DNA of 64,000 nt, from the NCBI GenBank assembly GCA_907164885.2, contig OU015496.1, positions 138,495,034-138,559,033 on the forward strand. Direction: 5' to 3'. Position numbers and translations under genes: made by a program. Every line of letters starts with the position of its first letter. Position 1 is the stretch's first letter. This document shows, in pieces, positions 1-11,433 of the stretch. The notes under the pieces were generated by a model. The model saw only the letters and a list, made by a program, of their open reading frames with translations. It had not been told where the DNA came from and made no database searches. This DNA is from Dolomedes plantarius. Taxonomy: Eukaryota; Arthropoda; Arachnida; Araneae; Dolomedidae.

Positions 1-252
1 CAATACCCTTCGGGAAAAGAAATGTAAGCTAAATGATGCTAAATGTAAGCAATGTTTTGCTTGATGCAAAAATTGATGCAATAAAGCAGTGGTGCGCAAA
101 CTTTTTGTGACCCATTTTCTTTTTTATAAAAATCATGCGACCCAATGAAAATTTATTGGTTATAGCAATTTATTTAATTAGAAAAATGTTAACATAACAC
201 TAGAAAAACGAAATAAGCAAATTTTGAGAAACTATTTCAAAAAACAAGCATC

Positions 253-466
253 CCACATTGTGTAGTGGTTAGCGTTCTCAGTTGACATGCAGTGGGCTTG
301 GGATCAAATCCTAAATAAGGCTTGGTCATTTCCTTATCGTCTCCTCATAGGGAGCAATACTGTCTCACTTATAAAGGGCTCCTATAATAAAGTAGCCAGT
401 AAATCACAGTGGATAACAAAAAACGAATGTCTCACGATAAAAGTGCATCCGCATTAGACCAAAAAT
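253..466 (+). mobile_element. tRNA-derived SINE, family 3, copy 1
   Basis: A degraded tRNA-like head has box A around TGTAGTGGTTAGC and a worn box B (GGATCAAATCC). A body follows that matches the copies at 58308-58492 and 63518-63751, with shared stretches resembling 'catagggagcaatactgtc' and 'cctataataaagtagcc'. It sits inside the hAT element starting at 87, so it is younger than that insertion. Ends are approximate because no clean target duplication was found. Confidence 0.6.
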
Positions 467-702
467 ATTTCAGGTAGTCTTTTCTGACGAAACTACCGCG
501 GATTATTAAGATAGGATTACTTATCGTTTCTTACCTCTTTTTTTTGACGCATTTTGTACTTTTCTGTTTAACTGTTTTACTGCTACTGGGTTTGGCGCGC
601 TGCCAAAATTATAACTCGCGACAACTCTGAAATTTTGCTTTCCGCATGACCGTTATTGAGGAACGTAAAAAAAATCAATGGGCTGTAGATTCTGGGTATA
701 TA

Positions 703-2227
703 CAGTGGCTCCCAAAAGTGTTCGTACACTTAGGATTTTCAATGAAAGAGGGGTCTATCAATTAATTTAAATGAATATTTCAGAATGGGTATTTAATAAT
801 AAGATCTATAGTCTATTCTTAACAAAACTACTTGAAATATTTTGAAAACATAGTAAAACTTTATTTTTAAGAAACCAGTAATCAAAAAGTAACAAAACCT
901 TTATCTCAAAAAAGTCATCGTACACTGAAATATTTTCGGATAAATTCATAATTAAAATTATCGCCTCGCGCTTTTTTTTATTTTTGAATTGTTGTGGAAT
1001 TTAAAATATCGTTTGGCTTTAATTTTTGCTTGCCTACCTTTTGATTGCCGTAATATTCTATTTATCATTTAAAAATGGCGCGTAGTCGTAAAGAAACAAC
1101 AAACAGCATTCGAAAATTTTTATTTTTCATCAGAGTAGTGGTTAATCAGTTCGGAATATTGCTAAATTACTTAATTTATCCCATTCTGCTGTGCAATATG
1201 TGATAAAATGCTTTAAAGAAGAAAATCGGATCGAAAACAAGGTAAGAAAAGGTCGTCTGGCAAAGTTAACAAAACGTGATCAGAGATTTATAATTAGAAA
1301 ATTTGTGAAAAAGACACGTTTGAGTGCTGTAAAAGTTTCTGCAGAATTTAATGAAGCATTTTCTACTTCAATTTCACCTGAAACTGTTCGACGAGTTCTC
1401 AGAGGAGCTGAATTACATGGGCGTTCTACCCGTAGAAAAATTTTTGTGAGTGAGAAAAACAGAAAGCTTTGGCTTAGTAGGATCAGTTAAGCATAGCGGT
1501 GAAGGTGTCATTGTGTGGGGGTGCATGTCAGCATCAGGACTAGGTTATTCGGTATTTATTGATGGCATAATGAATCATGCTGTTTATTTAAATGTTTTAA
1601 AAGACAATTTAAAATTATCAGCCCAAAATTTGGGTATTGGAAACAACTTTGTTTTTTATCAAGATAACGATCCTAAGCACACGACTCTCAACGTTCGCCT
1701 CTGGTGTCTCTATAATTGTCCACAAGTTTTGAAAACACCAACTCAATCGTCAGAATTAAACCCAATAGAACATATTTGGAGAGAACTGGAGGTTCGAGTA
1801 CGAAAACACGACATTCACACGAAAAGCGAACTAAAAACAATTATGATGGAAGAATGGATGAACATTGATGCAGAAATTACAAAAGAACTAGTGCAATCTA
1901 TTCCCAGACGTTTAGAAGCTGTTGTGGATGCTAAAGGATATCCTACTAAATATTAATTTAACGAAAAATTAGAATATTTACTAATATGTAGAGATTTTTT
2001 AGAAGTGTACGATGACTTTTGTGAGATAAAGTTTTTGTTACTTTTTGATTATTGGTTTCTTAAAAATAAAGTTTTACTATGTTTTTAAAATATTTCATGT
2101 AGTTTTGTTAAAAATAGATTATAGATCTTATTATTAAATACCGATTCTGAAATATTCATTTTAATTAATGGATAGACCCCCACTTTATTGAAAATCGTAA
2201 GTGTACGAACACTTTTGGGAGCTACTG
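703..2227 (+). mobile_element. Tc1-like transposon with IR/DR termini
   Basis: Terminal inverted repeats of about 220 bp begin CAGTGGCTCCCAAAAGTG on the left and mirror this on the right with one early mismatch. The element is flanked by TA (701-702 and 2228-2229). Each terminal repeat carries an outer and an inner copy of an AAAAGT-n4-CGTACACT-like motif. The inner copies are near 910-926 and 2004-2020, so the layout is the IR/DR type of Tc1 elements such as those in fish. It is nested in the hAT element at 87-4208. At 1525 bp the length fits Tc1. Confidence 0.93.
1075..1956 (+). pseudogene. Tc1 transposase pseudogene, internal deletion
   Basis: The reading starts at the ATG at 1075 (MARSRKETTN), shifts frame before 1191, and continues through paired helix-turn-helix DNA-binding segments with the basic link GRLAKLTKRDQ. 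Near 1470-1490 the reading jumps straight to VKHSGEGVIVWGCMSASG. The block that should hold the first catalytic Asp is missing, and the reading frame changes there. The second Asp (YQDNDPKHT) and the third acidic residue (NPIEHIWRELE) survive, and the product ends at 1956. The catalytic triad is incomplete, so the product cannot be active. Identity as Tc1 transposase is secure from these motifs. Confidence 0.9.
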
Positions 2228-2685
2228 TATTTACTTTGCATGATAAGAATTTTAAAAAATGTCTTCCTTATTCTCTACACTTGCTTTTAACCAAACCTCA
2301 TGTTACTAAAACTACATATTTAATTTTTAAACATTTGTAGTTAATTTTGGTAAGAATTAACAAAAAATAGAATTAAAAATGTGCATAATTTTAAAATTAT
2401 AAGCTTTCTATTGAAACACTGAAAATCATAAACTTTATTTATTTATATAAAACTAAATTATTCATGAAAAAAATATTAATGAAGGGTGAGCCTGGACCTC
2501 AGATAATATTACTTCAATATTTTGGGAAATAATATTAAGAATGCTACTCTCTTATCAACGTTCTTTGGTTTTTAGAGATACTAATCTTGAAAACCCAGTC
2601 TTGTACATATAGGTAAAAGCAAATGGAAGCAATGTATCCTACTATCCAGTGTATAAGACTTTTTGACACCTCATATAACAATATC

Positions 2686-2766
2686 TGTAATGAAGCGCCT
2701 TCGGATATATGAAAATTTCATAGAAATATTAAGAGGTGAAGTCGATCGAAGGCTTTTATCATTACA
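2686..2766. repeat. Inverted repeat at the 5' end of LTR family A
   Basis: The first bases, TGTAATGA-GCGCCTTCG, recur as a reverse complement ending at 2766 (CGAAGGC...ATTACA). The same arrangement is kept in the other copy at 16059-16146 although the loop sequence differs. It may be a structured promoter element or protein-binding palindrome; function is unknown. Confidence 0.65.
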
Positions 2767-4013
2767 TTGTTTTGATGAAATTGGGAACGCCGGCTGAGCG
2801 GGACGATAATTATAGAGCGGAGAAGTCCTGTGTGACGTAAGGTAGTGAATAGTCCTGCGGCGGTGGTCAACTTGGGAGGTAGATCGCCAGACAAGATTAA
2901 GAGAGTTGTCGCCAGGATTTGACACTACACGACAATGGACTGTGTTTTCAGATTTACAACGGCGGCATGTAAGAACCAAGGGCGTCGTGTGAGGTTTATG
3001 CAAGCATGTTTTCCGTGGGGGCGTGTGCGGCTTAGCTGAGGGCGGCCAATAAAATAAAGTTTGAAATGAGCAAGCGAATGAGTTTTCTTGCTGAATCTTG
3101 TATGGATGAGAAATTTTGAGGAGGAGGAGACACGAAAGAAGAAAGGAGTTTGAAATGTATAAATTAGGGAGTTTAAAGAAAAAAAGGGGGCTCTCTCAGA
3201 TCTCTCTCTCTCGAGTCTCAGACTCAGACTTATGGCGTGCCGGGTCGAGCTTCGGTTCCCCGCTTTTATCCTGAGATTTTGCGTTTTGGAGTAGAGCTGC
3301 GGTTCTCCTGGTGTTATTACTGCGTTCAGTCGAACTTGGAGTTCCCCACAAATATTAATGATAAAATAGAAGTTCCCCTGCATATAAAATAATAGTGGAG
3401 CAAGTAGTGTAGCGGTCACAAGAATCATCAAGAGACGGAGAATCAAGAGGTGTGTGTGTGCCCTGCCTATGTACAGAAGGATCCAAAGGACCCCAGCTAG
3501 ACGAGTCAGCGGATTCAACAATTAGATAAATATCAACGGAACTGAGTGAGTGGCACAATTTTATTGTTTAGATCAGTCCCCTTTTGTTTTTTGGTTTTTT
3601 TTATAAGTTGTTTACGGTCAGAGTAGGAGTAGTTTATATAAGAGTTAGAGTTGAATAAGTATTTTGAGTTTTGGTATTTTGTCGTGTGCTCCCTATTTTC
3701 CACGTCAAGTAAATTTTGAATGTTAAATTTCGATATAATGATAAACTAATTTTGGTATATGGATAAGTGTGCCTATAAAAAATATGATTAAAATAATGTG
3801 TACAAACAATGTATAATAATTTGTAAATAAATCTTTGTTTCTCAATTTTTTAGTTCCCTTGTTCGTCAATTGCTAGTTACGTCCTGAACTACGGGTTATT
3901 AACAAAATAAATTTTAAAAACACAACGCACCCAACTACTCCTTTATAAATAATTTAATGTACTAACTAACTATTTCACGCCCGTTAAAATAACTTTGGAC
4001 GAGCAATTCGACA
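2686..4013 (+). mobile_element. Solo LTR, family A, copy 1
   Basis: The segment starts TGTAATGAAGCGCC, ends CGACA and is flanked by ATATC on both sides (2681-2685, 4014-4018), as expected for an LTR retrotransposon with a 5-bp target duplication. It is a diverged copy of 16059-17493, matching at both ends and around the CCAAT-like GGCCAATAA. A TATA-like TGTATAAAT lies near 3158 and AATAAA at 3826-3831, consistent with an LTR promoter and polyadenylation signal. There is no internal coding region or second LTR, so this is probably an LTR-LTR recombination product. Superfamily (Gypsy or BEL) cannot be decided. Open frames inside on the minus strand lack domains and are not called. Confidence 0.75.
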
Positions 4014-4216
4014 ATATCGTATAATTGTAACATATAAAAAATATAAATGAAATATTAAAAATATGTAATAACAGAATGTTTAAAGCATGTTTTCTTGTTT
4101 AAAGAATTCAGTATGATATAAATTTACTTTAGACTATCCGCGATCCCTCTAAATTTTTCCATGACCCCCCACCCTTGTGGGTCTCGACCTACAGACTGCG
4201 CACCACTGCAATAAAA

Positions 4217-4934
4217 TATCAATTAATGAACAAAAATTAAAAGTTACAAAAAACGTTTACTATGTATATCTATAAATCTGGAAAACTTAATAATTTATTT
4301 CTTGAAGACGCATTTTCGTGAAACATTATTCAAATAACGCATGCTATAAATTAAGCACATAAAACATCGCATTGCGCAACCGATATCGAATAAACTGTTA
4401 GATTTCCCAAGGCTCTCTAAATGTATTATACCATAAAATCCCCTTCAAACGGATGTAATAAAACTTTTATTCAATATTATTTATACTGCTTAAAGCAATT
4501 TTAAAACTCAAATTGTTTAGAACATCAAAATGTTCCATTAAGAGCCAACATGCTCTTTATATTTAGGCTAGAATGTAATGTTCCCAATTTTATAGTTTCA
4601 TATTTTGAAAGCATGTTGCATTTTGCTGGTTTTATGTAAAGACCAGATGTTAAAGTTTATTAGTTAAACGGGTAATAAATGTCTTGTTGAATTGCTCTTC
4701 TTGTCGTCTTTCACCTTTGTATTGACCGCATTGAGTGAATGCCTATGATTCAGTGCTAGGAGCACGTGAACAGCATGTGTGTGATATAGACCTTTATTTA
4801 GTACTTTAGTCTTTAGTAGAGACAGAGAAAATTCAACTACCCAAACACATTTTTATGTTGAGGTAAACCCCCTAAAGGTCATTTTTATGTATTTCAAATC
4901 GCAAACTCAAATAATTCAATTAACATTTTAACAC
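4217..4934. other. AT-rich gap, nothing recognised
   Basis: No open reading frame with a known domain, no terminal repeat pairs and no tRNA-like boxes were found between the hAT right end and the next solo LTR. Confidence 0.6.
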
Positions 4935-4939
4935 ACATG

Positions 4940-6141
4940 TGTGGCAGTAAAAGTAATTAGTGGTTAGTTGTAGCATAAATTATGATAACAAACGTTCTCT
5001 GACATTGAATCACAAATTGATTTATTGATATAAAGAACACACATATGTATACACTCGTAATCATGATAATCATCACTCTTTGTTGATATGAATGCATTTA
5101 ACACACTTAATTTATTTTATAATTATCCTTCCAATAAATATATCTAACATACAGAATTAATTAATAATTATCTTTCCATTGAATATATTTAACACACTCA
5201 ATTAATTAATAATTATCATTCCAATGAATACATTTAACACAATTAATTAATAACTATCATCATTCCTATGATATTGCACGCACTACCGTCCTAAATATAC
5301 TTAATCAATATTTAATATTACTTGAATATCTATCGACATTTGATGCTTCGTCGGGCACTGATGTAAATCTTGCATCTGGCAGTAGTATCACGGTCTTTGA
5401 CATCTCAATTGTAGTACAGCAGGGCTTAAGTTGATTCCTGGGGCGGCGGCACTGGTTGACGCTACACTATCTTCAACGGCATTCTCTCTCTTCTACTCCG
5501 GCATCATTCTGGTCACTTCTAAGTCAAATGTCACTATCGCCTATCATATCCGCTTTTCGCATTTCTACTACTTTTATGTATTTGCGATTTGATTGCTACA
5601 GCCATCTTTGGATACGCTGAACTCGCAGTCTAACGTCGCTCACATTCTGCAGAGTCATCTTGTACACCAGCATCAGCATCATCCTCAAGAGTCACGTCAT
5701 TTCATCAGTTAGAACATCTCTATATATAAAACATGCTCCTTCTCTCCTCTTTTACTCACTATTTCTTCTTTTTCTTAGTTTTTTCGTTCCTCCCACTCTG
5801 CAATCCCATTAGTGTCTCCATTCCATTTCTAACAACACGCATTCATTCGTTTGGGTTTTTAATTATAAACTTCTTACTGACCATTCCTGGTTAGGGATGT
5901 ACCTATCTTCGTGACCCTACTTTCATCGTTCTCACGGATCTGGACCCTTTTACAACCTGGTCCGGGGCTGGAAGCTCCTGTGTGTGGTCCATTTTATTAC
6001 GGCCATAACTTTGCTCCCTCTTCTACTTTTCTTCTTGCTTCCTATCATTCCTTCATATCTTCTTATCTTCTCCAATGCATGCTTTATAACCTATTCTTTG
6101 TATATTTCATTTTGGCGTCCGATGTCACTAGCCCTGTGAGA
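4940..6141 (+). mobile_element. Solo LTR, family B, copy 1
   Basis: It starts TGTGGCAGTAA and ends TGAGA, the last bases probably mutated from the usual CA. It is flanked by ACATG on both sides (4935-4939, 6142-6146), and its start and end align with the copy at 7155-8518. A TATA box (TATATATAAAA) lies near 5721-5733. AT-rich repeats of about 55-60 bp occur at 5085-5265, built on a 'catttaacacacTTAAT' theme. There is no internal retrotransposon sequence. Confidence 0.7.
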
Positions 6142-6360
6142 ACATGCAGTAACATGAGCTTCGAATTTAAAGACAAATAAAAATGTATTATTATCTTAAT
6201 GAACAGTGATATGGCCTATTAAAATCGCTCTTTGTGAAATCTTTTTTTTTCTCTTGTTCAATTTTACTGTAATCATGGCATCTGAAGACAACGGAATGAA
6301 GACAGTCATATAAATCTTATTAGACTCTTAAGGATTCTAAAAAATGGCTATTTCCCGAAA

Positions 6361-7154
6361 ACAGTTTCCAAATTTTTTAATTATTGAAATTTTTTCGATG
6401 TCAAAATCGTTAAGGAATAATAAAAAAAAACTTGGAAGCAGATTTAAAATACTTTTGTTGTGAAAATATTCCGTCAGGAGTTCGGATGAATGGAAACTGT
6501 CACTGTAAATATTTTCCTGACAATTTTATCTAAACATACTCTTTCCTTAATTATATTTTCCACTAGTTTCAAAACCTCTAGTTCCTGAAAAAAAATTATT
6601 TTCAAACAGCAGAATCATCAAGGAATGCATAAAAATTTGGTAGCAGATTAAAAAAAAAATATTTTTGTCCAAAAATATTGAATCAGAAGCTGATGTGAAT
6701 TGAAACTGTCACCATAAATATTTTCCCGACCTTTCTATTAAACATACCCCTTCATAATTAATGTTTTCGCCAGTTCCAAAATTTTTATCTCCTGAAAAAA
6801 TGTTTAATTTTTAAACTGTTAAAAAATTTTCAATAACAGCATCTTTATGGAATAAAGAAAAACTTGGATGCAGAATTAAAATATTTTTGTTGCTAAAATA
6901 TAGAGTGAGAAGCTCAGATGAATTGAAACTGTCACCCTAAATATTTTCTCGACCTTCCTACTTAAACAAACTGTTTCCATAATTATATTTTTCACCAGCT
7001 TCAAAACTTCTATTTCCTGAAAAACAAATTTAATCTCTAAACTACTGAAAATTTCTAAATAGCAGAATTATCAAGGAATACAGAAAAACTTGGTAACATA
7101 TTTAAAATAAATATTTTTCTTGCGAAAATATTGACTCTTAAGCTCAGATGAATG
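6361..7154. repeat. Satellite array, 210-230 bp monomer, block 1
   Basis: About three and a half tandem monomers share landmarks such as GAAACTGTCACC (near 6494, 6703 and 6925), 'aaacatactctttcc' and 'cagtttcaaaacttc'. The array resumes at 8519 and again at 11434, so it was once continuous and has been split by a solo LTR and a piggyBac element. Monomers are clearly diverged from one another, which argues against recent homogenisation. Confidence 0.85.
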
Positions 7155-8518
7155 TGTGATAGAGTTAATTGGGTGGTCGTGATTTAGTATAGTAGTAGGC
7201 AATGATACAATTACTCTGAATTCTAAACAATACATTGATTTATTAACATAACACATATATATGAGTACACATTCAATTATATTACTGATAATTATCAACC
7301 TAAAGAAACACTCATTATATCAAGGGATTATTTAATTATACTATTTCACTAATTGATTTCATTCTCAGTACGCAATATATATTATTTCTTAACTTTAGCC
7401 TATATTATAGGATTCGGGTATTTATTGACTTTTCGCAATAGGTAATGAAAGGTTACCTCCATTTTTGCAAACTGCAGAGGGAAACATTCGCCGGCTTATT
7501 CACTTGCATCGATTGTGGTATCTTTCATCGGGATTCACTTTTCACTGGAGAATGCAGTCATCAAAATCGCTGTATGGTGCGGGAAGCGGCGGGCTTTAAC
7601 GGCAGGATCGGTTCTCCATCTTTGGCTTGTAGGGGTCATTCAATCTATCTTGGTTCCGCAGCTCAACTATTCTCCTCTCATCACTAGCTTGCAGGGGTCA
7701 GGCAATTTATCTTGGCTCCGACGCTCCTCTATGCTCCTCTCATTGCTAGCTTGCAGGGGTCAGGCAATCTCTCTCGGCTCCACTATTCATCTATTCTCCT
7801 CTCGTCGTTGGCTTGCAGGCTTATAGCGATGCGCTAAATCTGGGTGCAATCTCCCATATACTCTTTTTAAACTTCTCGCTTACGAGGCTACTACTCTCTA
7901 TCCGTGTGCTTAGTCTGAGCGCCAAAATCAATCATATCTTTTTTTAATATTCTCACTCTCTCTATTTTTTATCTTCTCAACGCCCCGCCTTTTTCATTTT
8001 CATTCGTCACTCATGTTCAACCTTTTCTCCCACTTCCCCTTCGATTCGCTAAATTTTACCACCTAATTATTTCTTTAAACCATTCAGAGTGAGGGGCGTT
8101 TCATATTAAAACAATTCCGCCCTCGACTCACCCCTGCCTTTCTAGGGATCATGTTTTCCCAGAACATCTCCTATGTGTGGGGTCATCTTCTCTTTGCCAA
8201 AAATTCCCTTTTCATCTCAATGTCCCCTCCATGTAGCCCCTCGCTGTTTCGCCTCTTAACTGTAGCTTTTCAATTCCTTCTTCTTCATCCGGTCTTTTGT
8301 ATAGGGAGGCGCCATTTCAAATTTTTCATTTTACCCCCGTTTGTTGGATTTAATTGTCTTGTCTGCACTTTTCGAACTTCTAACATACCGTATCCCCACG
8401 ACATTCTTCTTGTATCGTTTGGCGTCATTTCACTGTTTCATTTTCCGTCCCGTTTGTTCGCCTTAATTGGTTTGTCTGCACCTTTTCTATTTTTTTCTAT
8501 ATGTCGTAATCCACGACA
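7155..8518 (+). mobile_element. Solo LTR, family B, copy 2
   Basis: It starts TGTGATAGAG, ends CCACGACA and is flanked by GAATG on both sides (7150-7154, 8519-8523). Removing it rejoins the satellite monomer cleanly, which confirms the boundaries. It aligns at both ends with 4940-6141. A 65-bp minisatellite lies inside (7617-7820). A pyrimidine-rich open frame around 8151-8540 has no recognisable domain and is treated as chance. Confidence 0.85.
7617..7820. repeat. Minisatellite of about 65 bp inside LTR family B copy 2
   Basis: Three successive units contain GCTTGCAGGGGTCAGGCAAT (first copy GGCTTGTAGGGGTCATTCAAT-like) followed by a pyrimidine-rich stretch with 'ctattctcctctc'. It is not evident at the same position of the other family B copy. 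Confidence 0.75.
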
Positions 8519-8782
8519 GAATGAAAACTGTCACCTTTAATATTTCCCTGGCCTTTCTACTTAAACATACTCTTTCCCTAATTATATTTCCCACCAGTTT
8601 CAAAACTTCTGTTTCCTGAAGAAAAAAAACTAATGAAAATTTTTAAATGGCAGAATCCTTAATGAATACCGAAAAACTTGGTAACATATTAAAATAAATA
8701 TTTTTGTGGCGAAAATATTGAGTCAGAAGCTCAGATGAATTGAAACTGACACAATTAATATTTACCTAGCCCTTCCATTTAA
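8519..8782. repeat. Satellite array, block 2
   Basis: About one monomer and a fragment of the 210-230 bp satellite, between the family B solo LTR and the piggyBac left end. Landmarks GAAAACTGTCACC (near 8526) and GAAACTGACAC (near 8743) are present. Confidence 0.85.
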
Positions 8783-9080
8783 CCCTACACTGCATGTTGA
8801 GTTATATATGAATCATACCACTTTCGACTAAGCTGAAACCAAGGTATTTAATATTTGCCGCTACTGCATAGCTTACCATATCTGCCTCAATCCGAACTAC
8901 ATTTTATCACTTATTTTTGCTAGTAGATGGCAGCACATATGCAATTTTATGTCCTTATGTTTAGCTGTTCTATTGTTTTGAATGTTTATGTTAATTCCAC
9001 ATGGGGAAGCTGTATTTATAAACTGAAAAAGAGTATTAAACAAAGGAAAAAAATATTCAGTCTACAGCTGCAAGATGAGT

Positions 9081-9873
9081 TAGGAATGCGACATCGACAA
9101 CAAAACATCGATGTTTCGAAACATCGATATTCAATATAAAAACATCGATGCTAATAAAACATCGCCGAAAAACTATCGATATTTTTAAACATCGATGTTT
9201 TTGAACATCCATTTTTTTTAACTGGTTTAGTAACCTCTAACATTAATGTAACTTCGGTTAGTCGTGGGGAGGGGCATTGATTTAATTTTATTCTTTGATT
9301 GGGTTGACACAAAATGATTAAAACTTGGTTGCTAGAGTCAGCGCATATCACAGAATTTCCATGATACATTTTAGCACTTTTACCAGAAAATTGAGGAAGA
9401 AATTATTGCTATAAAAACAATTGATAGGGACCAAAGCCTTAAAGAAAAATCAGCAATGTTTTCTAATTTAAATTGGTTTAATGTGAAAAATTATTGTAAA
9501 TATCAAGTCATTAATTTACTTCCAGGAGACTTAAATAATTTTGTAAAATAAAATAAAATAAAATAAAATAAAATAATATAAAATTCTGGAGTTCATGTCT
9601 GTAACACAAGACAAAAGAATTGGTTTCATATCAATAGAGAATACGGCAAAATCATTTAAAAGAATTTTTGAGTTTACATTTACTGAGTGTGAAAATTATG
9701 CTAGGTTGTTAATTTTTTTCATTATGGTGCTTTTTCATTAAAAAAACAACCATCGAACAACGTAAAACATCGAGCATAAAACATCGATGTTAAAAAAAAT
9801 CGTCTTCAATAAATCGATGTTTTTATCGAAACATCGATGTTTTGAAAACATCGACATCGATGTCGCATCCCTA
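9081..9873. mobile_element. hAT MITE with ATCGAT-rich subterminal repeats
   Basis: The ends are TAGGAATGCGAC and GTCGCATCCCTA (inverted, one mismatch) with perfect 8-bp duplications AGATGAGT at 9073-9080 and 9874-9881. Both subterminal regions (9090-9210 and 9765-9865) are packed with AACATCGATGTTT-like palindromes, probably transposase binding sites. An (AAAAT)n run lies at 9543-9580. No transposase domain is recognised. It is nested inside the piggyBac element. Confidence 0.9.
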
Positions 9874-9999
9874 AGATGAGTCTAATCACACGTTATAATA
9901 TTTTTCAATTTGAGTGATTTTATATTTATGTTTTGAACAGTAATATGTATGATTCATATGCGCATCTTTATGCATTGAGGGGATCACTATTGAATTCTG

Positions 10000-10592
10000 A
10001 CGTCAAAATCAATTATTTGCGGTACATCTGGTTATGCCTCTAATTTTGAAATTTACACTGGTTGTGAACGTGACCCAAGGAAAAGATTGCCTGAAGAAGT
10101 TGATCTCGGAGCTTCAAGTAATGTTTTGGTACGATTGTGCAGAAGCAATGCTAGAAATAAGAACTACTAATTATATATTGATAATTACTATAATTCTCTC
10201 CAGCTTCAATATTATATGGCTAAACAGGGTATTTTCAGCATAGGTACAGTTAAACGAAATCGTGTTCCAGAATGCAAGCTCACTAATGATAAATAGATGT
10301 CAAAACAACCTCGAGGCACAAGTGAGAAATATGTCACATTACATGATAATATAGAAATTTCAGATGTTTTTCATGGAAAGACAACAGAAACGTCATGTTT
10401 CTATCAACATACGTCGGAGTTAACCCAGTAGAGAAAATATACAGATACGACAAAAAGATTAAAACAAAAGTTAGCATTGACTGTCCAGCTGTAGTAAAAC
10501 ACTATAACAAGCATATGGGTGGTGTAGACATGTTGGACAGTCTAATCGGGCGCTACAAAATAACTCTGTGGCATAACTCTGTGCCTCAATAA
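10000..10592 (+). pseudogene. piggyBac transposase fragment
   Basis: Translation gives, in order, SGYASNFEIYTG, a DNYYNS motif corresponding to one of the catalytic Asp positions, GIFSIGTVKRNRVPE, then after a frame shift STYVGVNPVEKIYRYDKK and YNKHMGGVDMLD, the hallmark end of the PiggyBac catalytic domain (DDE_Tnp_1_7 type). At least three stop codons and one frame shift interrupt it. The sequence stops shortly after RYKI, so the C-terminal cysteine-rich domain is missing. Most of the N-terminal half is also unrecognisable. Confidence 0.88.
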
Positions 10593-11433
10593 AGAAAGAA
10601 ATTGTTTTAAAATATTTCACGAAACTTAATACCGCTATTTTATTTTACTACATATTGTAAATTGTGTTATATAAGTTTATGGTAAATTTCTTTAGAAAGA
10701 TTTAAATTGTCATTTTAGTGTAAGAATTATTTTTAGCGTTTTCTCAAAATGAATTTTTTATCATTTTTCTTAACACAATATATCCTATTATAAAAAGTTA
10801 CGCTTAAAATGCCTTAAAATTTTGCATACTTTATCTATATATATTTACAAAGGTAATAGAGTATGCTCATGATTGCAGATTAATTAGTTTTTTGTTTACA
10901 TTGGTATAAATTGCAAGTGACAATGAATTTTAAGTGATTTTTATGAACGTCGGTACTTTAAGTGCTATAAACTCTGAGATACACATAGTTTGATCTTGAG
11001 AATAGTCTATTCCCAACAAAATGTTATTATCTTCATTCTGCAATTTATAAAATGGTAATATATTTGTTTGTTTTTGAGTTATCATGTATTGTAGAATGTC
11101 AAGTTTTCACAAATTTTTTCCAGCTTTTCCCCCTGAAAAAATTATTTTAATGTAACAGCTAAATTTTTTATATATTTTTCCAAGTTTTAACTTAAATGTC
11201 ATTATAAAAATAGATAAAAAGACAAAATTAAAAAAATTTCAAAAAATCACCTCCGAAGATATACGGATACCATAAAGCATGCTGATTCATATTTGAATCA
11301 AACAGATTTTTTTTCTATAAAATAAAAATTTGAAGAATATTATTTTTTCAATATTTTTTCCAATCTATTTGATTAAAAATCTATCACCAAAAATAGTTTT
11401 GTTTGATTTAAAAAAATCATGCAGTGTAGGGTT

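Larger units (their letters stand above)
87..4208. mobile_element. Non-autonomous hAT-type transposon, split by nested insertions
   Basis: The left end reads CAGTGGTGCGCAAAC and the right end closes with GCGCACCACTG, an inverted pair of hAT style. The flanks are caataaag (79-86) and caataaaa (4209-4216), an 8-bp target duplication with one mismatch. Subtracting the nested SINE (about 253-466), Tc1 (703-2227) and solo LTR (2686-4013) leaves about 1 kb with no recognisable transposase. It was therefore probably a MITE-like derivative mobilised by a related hAT. The boundaries are seen directly; the superfamily follows from terminus style and 8-bp duplication. Confidence 0.8.
8783..11433 (+). 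mobile_element. piggyBac-type transposon inserted in the satellite
   Basis: The left end CCCTACACTGCATG follows TTAA (8779-8782). The right end CATGCAGTGTAGGG is followed by two extra T and then TTAA (11434-11437). Satellite sequence continues on both sides across a single TTAA, so the insertion site is clear. The element carries remnants of a piggyBac transposase (10000-10592) and a nested hAT MITE (9081-9873). The two-base asymmetry at the right end is probably a later insertion. Confidence 0.9.

Noticed and set aside
2925..3521. 198-codon minus-strand open frame
   Set aside because: It lies wholly inside solo LTR family A, has no known domain and is not preserved in the other copy.
4940..8518. 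A single LTR retrotransposon with two LTRs around a 1-kb interior
   Set aside because: The interior is satellite sequence and each LTR has its own different 5-bp duplication (ACATG and GAATG), so these are two independent solo LTRs.
8151..8540. 129-codon open frame rich in Phe, Leu and Ser
   Set aside because: A pyrimidine-rich stretch inside solo LTR family B that crosses the LTR end and its target duplication, so it cannot be a host gene.
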